DNA of 9,747 bases from Desulfovibrionaceae bacterium UBA930 (GTDB lineage Bacteria > Desulfobacterota > Desulfovibrionia > Desulfovibrionales > Desulfovibrionaceae): assembly GCA_002293605.1 (NCBI GenBank), contig DBDO01000061.1, positions 1 through 9,747 of the forward strand. The letters are read 5' to 3'. The notes beneath the pieces were generated by a model that saw nothing but the letters and a program-made list of their open reading frames with translations, had not been told where the DNA came from and did not search any database. The position numbers and the translations under genes are program-made. Positions 1 to 9,747 of the stretch are shown one piece after another (within the stretch, counting starts at the first letter, position 1; every line of letters begins with the position of its first letter).

Positions 1-756
1 ATGCGCAGGCACCCAGTCCAGAATAACCCCTATGCCCGCCTGATGGCAGCAGTCGATCAAATGGCGCAAATCATCCGGTGAGCCGAAACGGGAACTGGGC
101 GCGAAATACATGCCGGTCTGATAGCCCCAGGATTGATCCAGCGGGTGCTCGGCCAGGGGCATGAATTCGATATGCGTAAAGCCCATCTCCTGCACATAGG
201 GAACCAGGGTTTCCGCCAGCTCCCTGTACGTGTAAAAGGGCCGTATTCTGTTCTCCTCGTGCCGCCGCCAGGAACCGGCATGCACTTCATAGATGGACAG
301 GGGCCTGTCCAGGTGGGCCCCGGCCCGCTCACGGGCCTCCATCCAGGCCTGATCGCTCCAGCGGTAGGCACCCAGGCCGCAGGTAATGGAGGCCGTACCC
401 GGCCTGTACTCGGTCGCAAAGGCAAAGGGGTCTGTTTTATAGACGATTTCTCCAGTAGCGCCCTTAATGCCTATTTTATAGAGCCTTCCGGACTCCATGC
501 CCGGAACAAAAGCGGCCCAGATTCCGGAACTCCCCACAGGAAACAGGGGAATCTCCCCCCAGGCCCAGTAGTTGAACTCCCCGGCCAGAAAGACCTCTTT
601 GGCGTTCGGTGCCCATACCGCGAAACGGTAACCGCGCGTATCGCCTTCCACATGCGGATGCGCGCCCAGAATGCGGTATACATCCCAGTGTTTCCCTTTG
701 CCGAACAGATATAAATCAAAGGGGTCTATATAAAGCGGACGGCTTTTTTTCTGCAT
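1..756 (-). CDS. glgB: 1,4-alpha-glucan branching enzyme GlgB (N-terminal part, cut by window edge)
   Basis: GlgB cuts alpha-1,4-glucan chains and re-attaches the piece through an alpha-1,6 bond, making the branches of glycogen in the cytoplasm. Only the first 252 codons are present; the frame is open to base 1. Residues about 25-120 look like the CBM48/N2 domain (FAVWAPNAKEVFLAGEFNYW near 45-64). The GH13 catalytic barrel begins near residue 150 with YEVHAGSW (156-163), followed by EMGFTHIEFMPLAEHP (190-205), WGYQTGMYFAP (210-220), SRFGSPDDL and GVILDWVPAH at the cut. This is the characteristic GlgB series. The protein starts almost directly with CBM48, so it is the short form without the extra N1 domain of E. 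coli GlgB. The ATG at 756 is the first possible start: the glgA stop codon lies in the same frame, two codons upstream. A TGAGG inside the end of glgA, about 12 nt away, may serve as a distant ribosome site, so translation is probably coupled to glgA. Confidence 0.95.
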   Translation of the reverse strand, partial: MQKKSRPLYIDPFDLYLFGKGKHWDVYRILGAHPHVEGDTRGYRFAVWAPNAKEVFLAGEFNYWAWGEIPLFPVGSSGIWAAFVPGMESGRLYKIGIKGATGEIVYKTDPFAFATEYRPGTASITCGLGAYRWSDQAWMEARERAGAHLDRPLSIYEVHAGSWRRHEENRIRPFYTYRELAETLVPYVQEMGFTHIEFMPLAEHPLDQSWGYQTGMYFAPSSRFGSPDDLRHLIDCCHQAGIGVILDWVPAH

Positions 757-762
757 GGGCGC

Positions 763-2217
763 TTATAACCTCAGGCGGATCTTCCGGTAAATTTCACTAT
801 ATTCCGCGCAGGACTTCGTCCAGGTAAAGGCCTGGCGCATGGCCCGGTAGGTCATGGCGCGCCAGGCCTCGGGGCTTTCAGTCCAGAGAAAGACCGCCTC
901 TTTGATGGCCTGCAAAAAATCTTTGGGGCTGCTGTCGCCAAAAATAAAGCCCGTGGCCTGCTCGCCCGGCCAGGGCTCGATTGTGTCGCGAAGCCCCCCT
1001 ACCGCTGTTGCCACAGGCGGCGTACCGTAGCGCAAGGCGTACATCTGCGTCAAACCGCAGGGCTCATAACGCGAAGGCATAAGAAAAATATCGCTGCCCG
1101 CCTGCATTCTGTGGGCCAAGTCCTCGGTATAGCCCACCACGGCGGCAACGCGGCCCTGGTAATTTTCCATAAGTTCCAGAATACGGGCCTCGTGCACGGG
1201 ATTGCCCTCGCCCAACACCACAACGCCGACATCCATTTCCATAAGTTCCGGAATGATGCTGTTGAGCAGATCAATGCCCTTTTGCCCGCGAAGGCGCCCG
1301 ATAAAGCCGAGCAAGGGCCGCTTTTCCAGCCTGGGCAAAAGGCCCAACTCCTCTATCAGCTTCTTTTTGCAGATCCGCTTGCCCGCAATATTGTCAAGGC
1401 TGTAGTTCGCGGGCAGAAAGGGGTCGCTCGCAGGATCCCAGACCACATAGTCGGCCCCGTTCAGCACGCCGTACAGGTGCAGTTCGCGCTTTCGCAGCAT
1501 GCCATCCAGCCCGCAGCCGAACTTTTCGGTCAAAATCTCGCGCGCGTAGCTCGGGCTGACCGTGGTCACCGCATCGGCGTAAGCAATGCCGCTTTTGAGC
1601 AGATTAAAGTCGCCGTAGTACTCAACGCCGTCCATATTCCAGGCCTCGGGCGGCAGGCCGCAGGAGTCAAAAAGGCGCGAGGAAAAACGCCCTTGAAAGG
1701 CCAGGTTATGGATGGTGAACATGGTGGCCGTTTGCCGCCAGAAAGGGTGGAAAGGCCGGAGAAAGTGAATATAGGCGGGTAAAAGCGCGGTCTGCCAGTC
1801 ATGGGCGTGCACCACGGCGGGCGGCTCGCCCAGGCGCTCCATCAGGGCGATGGCGGCGCGGCAGAAAAAAATGAAGCGCTCGGCATTGTCGAAATAGTCG
1901 CCCTTGTGATCATTATAATAAAAGCGCCGGTCAAAATATTCGCCCCTGGCAATAAAATACAAGGGCACGCCGTGATAGTCGGCCTCGTAAATATCGGCCG
2001 TGATCGGAGCCCAGGGGTAGCCCACGGGGAGATCGGATATGGTCAGCCGGATTTGATAGTTGCCCGTGCTCACGCGTCCGTAAAAGGGCGAAATCACCGC
2101 TGCGGGCTGTCCGCTCTGCTGCATGGCCAGGGGGAGGGCCCCCATGACATCGCCAAGCCCGCCGCTCTTGGAAAAGGGGTAGACTTCGGAAGTGGCGAAA
2201 AATACAGACTGTGCCAT
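763..2217 (-). CDS. glgA: Glycogen synthase GlgA (ADP-glucose type, GT5)
   Basis: GlgA transfers glucose from ADP-glucose to the non-reducing end of a growing alpha-1,4-glucan. At 484 residues it is the usual length for bacterial GlgA. The N-terminal Rossmann half carries FSKSGGLGDVMGALP (15-29), whose KSGGLGD loop binds ADP-glucose, then HAHDWQTALLPAY (137-149), FTIHNLAFQG (167-176), DAVTTVSPSYAREI (215-228) and GVLNGADYVVWDP (250-262). The C-terminal half carries FIGRLRGQKGIDLL (305-318; R308 and K313 match the phosphate-contacting pair of the family) and PSRYEPCGLTQMYALRYGTP (381-400; E385 is the conserved catalytic-site glutamate). Nothing is missing or interrupted. The start is supported by a strong GAGGAGG six bases before the ATG. 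It lies 50 bp after the Nudix gene and two codons before glgB, so the three genes read as one operon. Confidence 0.97.
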   Translation of the reverse strand: MAQSVFFATSEVYPFSKSGGLGDVMGALPLAMQQSGQPAAVISPFYGRVSTGNYQIRLTISDLPVGYPWAPITADIYEADYHGVPLYFIARGEYFDRRFYYNDHKGDYFDNAERFIFFCRAAIALMERLGEPPAVVHAHDWQTALLPAYIHFLRPFHPFWRQTATMFTIHNLAFQGRFSSRLFDSCGLPPEAWNMDGVEYYGDFNLLKSGIAYADAVTTVSPSYAREILTEKFGCGLDGMLRKRELHLYGVLNGADYVVWDPASDPFLPANYSLDNIAGKRICKKKLIEELGLLPRLEKRPLLGFIGRLRGQKGIDLLNSIIPELMEMDVGVVVLGEGNPVHEARILELMENYQGRVAAVVGYTEDLAHRMQAGSDIFLMPSRYEPCGLTQMYALRYGTPPVATAVGGLRDTIEPWPGEQATGFIFGDSSPKDFLQAIKEAVFLWTESPEAWRAMTYRAMRQAFTWTKSCAEYSEIYRKIRLRL

Positions 2218-2223
2218 GACATT

Positions 2224-2230
2224 CCTCCTC
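2224..2230 (-). promoter_or_regulatory. Strong ribosome binding site of glgA
   Basis: On the minus strand the sequence is GAGGAGG followed by six bases and the ATG at 2217. It is the best Shine-Dalgarno match in the window. It fixes the glgA start and suggests that glgA is translated more strongly than the Nudix gene ahead of it, whose ribosome site is weaker. Confidence 0.85.
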
Positions 2231-2267
2231 TACACCGTAGGCAATGCCAGCAAAAAGGAAAAAAGCG

Positions 2268-2726
2268 TCAAAGTCCGTAGCGCTTTGCATGCTTGCGCGT
2301 AAAATCGTCCAGAATGGAAGCGTGATCAAAGGCAAGCGCAGGCAGTGCCGTCAGGGGAAAAAAAGCCGCTGCCGCCGCATCATCGCCTCCGCGAATTTCT
2401 TCAACCCTGTCGGCAAGCGCTATGAATACCGTTGAAATGCTGTGCAAGCGCGCATCCCGCGCCGGATCGGAATACACGCCCAAAAGTTCCTGCAAGCGCA
2501 CCCTGAGGCCGGTTTCTTCAAGGGCCTCGCGAAGCGCCGCCTGTTCGACAGACTCCCCATAGTCGACAAAGCCCCCAGGCAAAGCCCAGCCCAAGGGCGC
2601 AAAACGCCGCTCCACCAGCACCACACCTTTGCCGGGCTGCACGATGACGATATCCACCGTGGGCACGGGGTTTTTATGGGCACGCACTGTGCCGCCGCAA
2701 TGCGGACAGGCTGTATCCTCTGTCAT
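2268..2726 (-). CDS. Nudix hydrolase, ADP-ribose/nucleotide-sugar pyrophosphatase-like, first gene of the glycogen operon
   Basis: Nudix enzymes hydrolyse nucleoside diphosphates linked to another group, using Mg2+ held by the Nudix box. This 152-residue protein has a perfect box (G-x5-E-x7-REU-x-EE-x-G-U) at residues 52-74: G52, E58, then REALEETGL at 66-74. It is preceded by FAPLGWALPGG (42-52) and followed by LLGVYSDPARDARLHS (81-96), a pattern common in the ADP-ribose pyrophosphatase-like branch. The N-terminus has CPHCGG (7-12), a half zinc ribbon with no second CxxC, so zinc binding is doubtful. The substrate cannot be read from sequence. ADP-ribose is the default annotation, but the position 50 bp ahead of glgA makes ADP-glucose worth considering. 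The ATG at 2726 has AAGGA about 10 nt upstream, and the protein begins directly with the ribbon as relatives do. Confidence 0.9.
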   Translation of the reverse strand: MTEDTACPHCGGTVRAHKNPVPTVDIVIVQPGKGVVLVERRFAPLGWALPGGFVDYGESVEQAALREALEETGLRVRLQELLGVYSDPARDARLHSISTVFIALADRVEEIRGGDDAAAAAFFPLTALPALAFDHASILDDFTRKHAKRYGL

Positions 2727-2755
2727 GGCGCTTGCTTCCTTGCTGTTTCGCTACA

Positions 2756-2784
2756 AGAATAGCGGAGTACAGGGATAAGTGCAA
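2756..2784 (-). promoter_or_regulatory. Candidate sigma-70 promoter for the Nudix-glgA-glgB operon
   Basis: Read on the minus strand, TTGCAC (2784-2779) is separated by 17 bp from TATTCT (2761-2756). The predicted start, near 2749, would leave a leader of about 22 nt before the Nudix ATG. The -10 box matches consensus at four of six positions and the -35 box at three, with ideal spacing. The gap between tsaC and the Nudix gene is only 78 bp and holds no terminator I can recognise, so read-through from tsaC is also possible. Prediction from pattern only. Confidence 0.4.
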
Positions 2785-2804
2785 TATGGAAAGGAAAAAC
2801 CGGC

Positions 2805-3482
2805 CTAAACAAGGGCAAAACCCGCCCCCTCCAGCTCCTCCCGCCGCACCGCCCCTTTGCGTAAAATACGCAAGGCTCCGCCGCCTTTTTTTTCAAAGCA
2901 GTCAACAACGGTCGAAGGCGGCCCCCCGGCCGGTTCCGGACCGGAGGCATAGAGGCCGCCGCTTCCCCTCGCCAGTAAGGGGTCAATCTCCTCCCGGCGG
3001 GAGGCGGCGGGAAAACCGCTTATATTGGCGCTGGAGGCCACAATGGGTCCGCCTGCGGCCTCGCAGAGTTCCCGGGCCGCAGGATGGGGGGAAAAACGCG
3101 CGGCCACGCGCCTGAGCCGTCCGGTCAGTATGTCCGGCATTTCCCGGCGCGCCGGAAGAACAATCGTCAAAGGGCCGGGCCAGAAGGCCTCCATAAGGGA
3201 ACGCGCGTAGGCGTTGACATGGGCCACCCTGTCCAGCATGGACAAGGACGCGATCACCACGGGCAGGGGCAGGGTCAGGGAGCGCCGCTTCAGACAAAAC
3301 ACGGCTGCTGCCGCGTCCGGGTTCATGGCATCGCAGCCGAGGGCATAGAGGGTTTCCGTTGGATACAGCACCAGCCCCCCCCCGAGCAGAACCGCGCGGG
3401 CTTCATCAAGGCTGAGAAGGCGAATGTTCTTGTGCTGATCCGGCATGGGGCCTTGCATCCGGCGCAGCTGGCGTGCAGCCAT
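2805..3482 (-). CDS. tsaC: L-threonylcarbamoyladenylate synthase (TsaC/YrdC/Sua5 family)
   Basis: TsaC makes threonylcarbamoyl-AMP from threonine, bicarbonate and ATP. This is the first step of t6A37 formation on tRNAs that read ANN codons. The 225-residue protein covers a single YrdC domain: LYPTETLYALGCDA (39-52), the KRR basic cluster (65-67) with PLPVV after it, WPGPLTIVLP (101-110), VASSANISG (148-156), PSTVVD (189-194) and a final LRILRKGA. These are the substrate-binding motifs of the family in order. It lacks the extra C-terminal Sua5 domain. The start is uncertain. The ATG at 3482 has GGTGAG four bases upstream, but residues 1-12 are not needed by the family, and M13 (3446, with AAGG before it) is an alternative. 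It is divergent from rlmH and followed by the glycogen operon on the same strand. The glutamate in PTET replaces the more common aspartate, a conservative change. Confidence 0.92.
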   Translation of the reverse strand: MAARQLRRMQGPMPDQHKNIRLLSLDEARAVLLGGGLVLYPTETLYALGCDAMNPDAAAAVFCLKRRSLTLPLPVVIASLSMLDRVAHVNAYARSLMEAFWPGPLTIVLPARREMPDILTGRLRRVAARFSPHPAARELCEAAGGPIVASSANISGFPAASRREEIDPLLARGSGGLYASGPEPAGGPPSTVVDCFEKKGGGALRILRKGAVRREELEGAGFALV

Positions 3483-3487
3483 TGCTC

Positions 3488-3508
3488 ACCGGGAATAACG
3501 TTCCCGGT
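3488..3508 (-). promoter_or_regulatory. Perfect 8-bp inverted repeat at the tsaC ribosome binding site
   Basis: The arms ACCGGGAA and TTCCCGGT pair perfectly around a 5-nt loop, ending six bases before the tsaC ATG. On the tsaC mRNA the 3' arm overlaps the first bases of the probable Shine-Dalgarno GGTGAG. It could be a hairpin that limits ribosome access, or a DNA operator if transcription starts inside it. Confidence 0.5.
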
Positions 3509-3537
3509 ATTTTCCCGCAGGACGCCGCTAAAAGCAA
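3509..3537 (-). promoter_or_regulatory. Candidate sigma-70 promoter for tsaC
   Basis: On the minus strand, TTGCTT (3537-3532) is followed after 17 bp by GAAAAT (3514-3509). The match is modest: three of six for the -35 and four of six for the -10. The predicted start near 3502 would fall inside the inverted repeat at 3488-3508. In that case the repeat would act as DNA rather than as an mRNA hairpin. Low confidence. Confidence 0.3.
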
Positions 3538-3541
3538 TATG

Positions 3542-3559
3542 GTGAAAAGCGCTTTTCAC
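3542..3559. promoter_or_regulatory. Perfect 18-bp palindrome in the tsaC/rlmH divergent spacer (candidate operator)
   Basis: GTGAAAAGCGCTTTTCAC is a perfect two-fold palindrome with no spacer and a CG centre. It lies five bp upstream of the candidate tsaC -35 and about 26 bp upstream of the candidate rlmH -35, where a regulator could affect both genes. The CG-centred 16-bp core resembles the general form of LacI-family operators. The half-site spacing does not fit the CRP/HcpR or Rex patterns. No regulator gene is present in the window. Confidence 0.45.
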
Positions 3560-3585
3560 GAAAAATATGCCTTTGCCGCGCCTTT

Positions 3586-3614
3586 TTGCCTTTCTCCGCT
3601 TTCCCTGATAGCAT
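3586..3614 (+). promoter_or_regulatory. Candidate sigma-70 promoter for rlmH
   Basis: TTGCCT (3586-3591), a 17-bp spacer, then TAGCAT (3609-3614); each box matches consensus at four of six positions. Transcription would begin near 3621, giving a leader of about 30 nt. It lies in the expected place between the palindrome and the gene, but the prediction rests on pattern alone. Confidence 0.35.
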
Positions 3615-3651
3615 GCCTTTTTGTGCGTGGACTCCGCCTCCTCATAAGAAT

Positions 3652-4116
3652 ATGAAAGAAATCCGAATCATCACCGTTGGCCGCCTGAAAACGCCGCACT
3701 GGAAGGAGGCTGCCGCGCACTACGCAAAGCGCCTTGCCCCCTTCCTTCGTCTTGAGGAAAGCATCGTCAAGGACGCAGACCCGGCCCTGCCCCTTGCCGA
3801 ACGCAAAAAGCAGGAGGGAGCGCGCATTCTGCGCCAGTTGGGACCCGGCGATATCTGCCTCTGCCTTGATGAGGGCGGCAAAAGCATGACTTCGCGCGCC
3901 TTTGCCGACTTTCTCGCCCGCCTTGCTGATACGGGAAAAAAGCCCTGTTTCGTCATTGGCGGAGCCTACGGCCTGGCCCCCGAAGTGCTCGCGCGCGCGG
4001 CGCACAGACTCGCGCTCGGTCCCATGACCTTTCCCCACGAGTTGGCCAGGGTTCTTCTGTTGGAGCAGATATACAGGGCTGAGAGTATTATGGCCGGCAG
4101 CGGCTACCACCACTAG
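3652..4116 (+). CDS. rlmH: 23S rRNA (pseudouridine-1915-N3)-methyltransferase RlmH
   Basis: RlmH methylates N3 of pseudouridine 1915 in helix 69 of 23S rRNA, acting on assembled 70S ribosomes with S-adenosylmethionine as donor. From the ATG at 3652 the protein has 154 residues, matching the usual size of about 155. It has the small SPOUT-fold signature: KEIRIITVGRLK at the N-terminus, ICLCLDEGGKSMTSRAFADF (68-87), the glycine-rich FVIGGAYGL (100-108) of the trefoil-knot SAM site, MTFPHELARVLLLEQIYRA (125-143), and the terminal GYHH (151-154) in place of the usual PYHR/PYHK. The frame is open further upstream to a TTG at 3586, but that extension has no family counterpart. The ribosome site before 3652 is weak (only TAAGAA), so the start is chosen by homology. 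The gene stands alone: tsaC is divergent and a large palindrome follows the stop codon. Confidence 0.95.
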   Translation: MKEIRIITVGRLKTPHWKEAAAHYAKRLAPFLRLEESIVKDADPALPLAERKKQEGARILRQLGPGDICLCLDEGGKSMTSRAFADFLARLADTGKKPCFVIGGAYGLAPEVLARAAHRLALGPMTFPHELARVLLLEQIYRAESIMAGSGYHH

Positions 4117-4244
4117 GGAATCACTGATTTATTTCCCTTTGGCGATGTTGCTCGGTTTTTCCCTCCGGGGGCAGGACCGAAGAGTCCAGCCCCCATCGGG
4201 AAAAACTCTCGCGTCTTGCCAAAGGAAAAAACTCAGTAATTCCC
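4116..4244. repeat. 129-bp imperfect palindrome (MITE-like repeat or large hairpin)
   Basis: The two halves are near-perfect reverse complements around a 6-nt loop (4178-4183). The outer arms begin GGGAATCACTGA (4116-4127) and end TCAGTAATTCCC (4233-4244). They continue to TTTGGC / GCCAAA, with three substitutions and one single-base bulge over about 28 bp. After an internal mismatch of about 11 nt, the inner arms pair GTTTTTCCC with GGGAAAAAC, then GGGGGC and GGAC next to the loop. The element shares its first base with the last base of the rlmH stop codon. Its size, terminal inverted repeats and lack of coding capacity suggest a miniature inverted-repeat element derived from an insertion sequence. 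I see no clear target-site duplication, and no second copy in this window. It could also act as a transcription barrier after rlmH. Confidence 0.7.
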
Positions 4245-4365
4245 CAAAGCCCATGAATCCGTGCTTCCTTGGGCCGTCTTTGCAGGTGCCATTCACACAA
4301 AGGTCTTGCCGGACGTGAAATCCGAGTCTTTCGATCCTGTTTTTTTGTCACAAAAATAAAAAAGC

Positions 4366-4394
4366 TTGCCAAAGAGGAATTAATTTTTTATATA
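4366..4394 (+). promoter_or_regulatory. Candidate promoter for rpoBC
   Basis: TTGCCA (4366-4371), a 17-bp spacer and TATATA (4389-4394) lie in the most AT-rich stretch of the window. A- and T-tracts just upstream (4340-4363) could act as an UP element. The -35 box matches four or five of six consensus bases and the -10 box four of six. A TATAAC at 4393-4398 is an alternative -10. This would be needed as an independent source of rpoBC transcription because the ribosomal-protein genes that normally drive rpoB are not adjacent. Confidence 0.45.
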
Positions 4395-4482
4395 TAACTT
4401 CTTTGTCGAATGAACATATCAACACTGCTGCACATTGGGCTGTACGTTGCTGGTACCCGTTGCCGCGCATAGGAAATACAAG

Positions 4483-4525
4483 GCCAGGCCGGAACCGCTT
4501 TTTTAGCGGTCCTGGCTGGCGTTTT
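4483..4525 (+). terminator. Terminator-like hairpin in the rpoB leader (possible attenuator)
   Basis: ACCGCT (4494-4499) pairs with AGCGGT (4505-4510) around a five-T loop. The stem continues with GG/CC, CC/GG, G/C and GCCA/TGGC down to 4483/4520, with three single-base bulges, for about 15 pairs. It is followed by GTTTTGTCGTTT. The interrupted T-run suggests partial rather than full termination. It lies about 170 nt before rpoB and downstream of the candidate promoter, so it could set the level of rpoBC transcription. It could equally be a processing site or the remnant of a terminator from an ancestral rplL-rpoB spacer. Confidence 0.55.
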
Positions 4526-4688
4526 GTCGTTTGTGCGGCGCGCGCAGCATGGGCGAGCCCATTACCCAAACGCGATTTTTTGCCGGACATGGCAGGCTTT
4601 AAGCCGCGTGCCTTTTGCACAGCCTCTGCTCCGTGACTTTGCGTTTCACTAGCAAGAAACCGTCGTTTCCACACCTTGAGGTACATTA

Positions 4689-8972
<4,284 letters not shown>

Positions 8973-8982
8973 GCGCAGCATT

Positions 8983-9005
8983 TTGGGGAGGCCCCGCCTC
9001 CCCAA
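8983..9005 (+). other. Perfect 10-bp hairpin in the rpoB-rpoC spacer
   Basis: TTGGGGAGGC (8983-8992) pairs perfectly with GCCTCCCCAA (8996-9005) around a 3-nt CCC loop, 10 nt after the rpoB stop codon. It is followed by TCCCCTTAG, with no T-run, so it is not a standard intrinsic terminator. A processing or mRNA-stability element, or a translation spacer, fits better. rpoC must be read through it. Confidence 0.65.
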
Positions 9006-9034
9006 TCCCCTTAGATACACAGGCAGGTACCAGC

Positions 9035-9747
<713 letters not shown>

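Larger units (their letters stand above)
4245..4688 (+). other. Non-coding rpoB upstream/leader region
   Basis: These 444 bases contain no convincing gene, tRNA or remnant of rplL. In order they hold an unremarkable stretch (4245-4339), an AT-rich block with T and A tracts (4340-4400) carrying a promoter-like pair, a mixed segment (4401-4480), a terminator-like hairpin (4483-4520), and a GC-rich stretch of about 160 bases with only small weak stems. The region ends in the rpoB ribosome site GAGGT (4678-4682), six bases before the ATG. If the promoter is right, rpoBC mRNA carries a leader of nearly 290 nt. Confidence 0.6.

Noticed and set aside
3542..3559. Reading the 18-bp palindrome as a Rex or CRP/HcpR site
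   Set aside because: GTGA and TCAC are separated by 10 bp, whereas CRP-type sites use 6 bp, and Rex sites need TTGTGAA/TTCACAA half-sites with a short spacer.
3586..3651. N-terminal extension of rlmH from a TTG start
   Set aside because: It would add 22 residues with no family counterpart and would overlap the candidate promoter; the ATG at 3652 gives the standard protein length.
4342..4356. Symmetric TTTTTGTCACAAAAA just upstream of the candidate rpoBC promoter
   Set aside because: It consists mostly of homopolymer tracts with a one-base centre, cannot form a stable RNA hairpin, and is expected by chance in an AT-rich promoter block.
4121..4372. 83-codon minus-strand frame across the 129-bp palindrome
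   Set aside because: The palindromic DNA accounts for it. It has no ribosome site I can support, no known motif, and ends inside the repeat; a decayed transposon-related peptide cannot be excluded.
4591..4612. Small hairpin GGCA-GGC / GCC-TGCC followed by TTTT in the rpoB leader
   Set aside because: Only seven pairs with a 3-nt bulge; too weak to call a second terminator without conservation data.
4348..4686. 112-codon minus-strand and 77-codon plus-strand (4403-4636, TTG start) frames in the rpoB leader
   Set aside because: No good ribosome site, no family resemblance, and both overlap the promoter-like block or hairpin. Treated as non-coding leader.

Overview
The window looks like ordinary chromosome from a delta-proteobacterial sulfate reducer, most likely Desulfovibrionaceae (Desulfovibrio/Bilophila type). 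That placement rests on the character of the RpoB, RpoC, RlmH and GlgA proteins and on GC-rich coding DNA, and is inference rather than a database match. All six complete genes and the one or two cut genes belong to well-known housekeeping families. I found no undescribed multi-gene system. The interest is in the non-coding DNA between them.

Layout. Positions 1-2726 (minus strand) hold a compact operon read right to left: a Nudix hydrolase, glycogen synthase glgA, and the N-terminal 252 codons of the branching enzyme glgB, which runs off the left edge. Upstream of it, still on the minus strand, lies tsaC (2805-3482), which makes threonylcarbamoyl-AMP for the t6A modification of tRNA. A 169-bp divergent spacer with a perfect 18-bp palindrome separates tsaC from rlmH (3652-4116, plus strand), a 23S rRNA methyltransferase. 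A 572-bp non-coding stretch follows. It opens with a 129-bp imperfect palindrome that begins at the last base of the rlmH stop codon, continues with an AT-rich promoter-like segment, and contains a terminator-like hairpin. Then come rpoB (4689-8972, complete) and rpoC (9035 to the right edge, first 237 codons), separated by a short spacer with a strong hairpin.

How the genes work together. GlgA extends alpha-1,4-glucan from ADP-glucose and GlgB adds the alpha-1,6 branches. The Nudix enzyme made from the same probable transcript could hydrolyse a nucleotide sugar such as ADP-glucose, but its substrate cannot be read from the sequence. TsaC and RlmH both act on translation RNAs (tRNA and the ribosomal large subunit) and share a divergent control region. 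RpoB and RpoC are the catalytic core of RNA polymerase.

The most notable point of organisation is that rpoB is not preceded by rplL, which is its usual upstream neighbour in bacteria. rlmH is there instead, and a repeat-like palindrome sits exactly at the junction. This could be a real rearrangement or an assembly join at a repeat.
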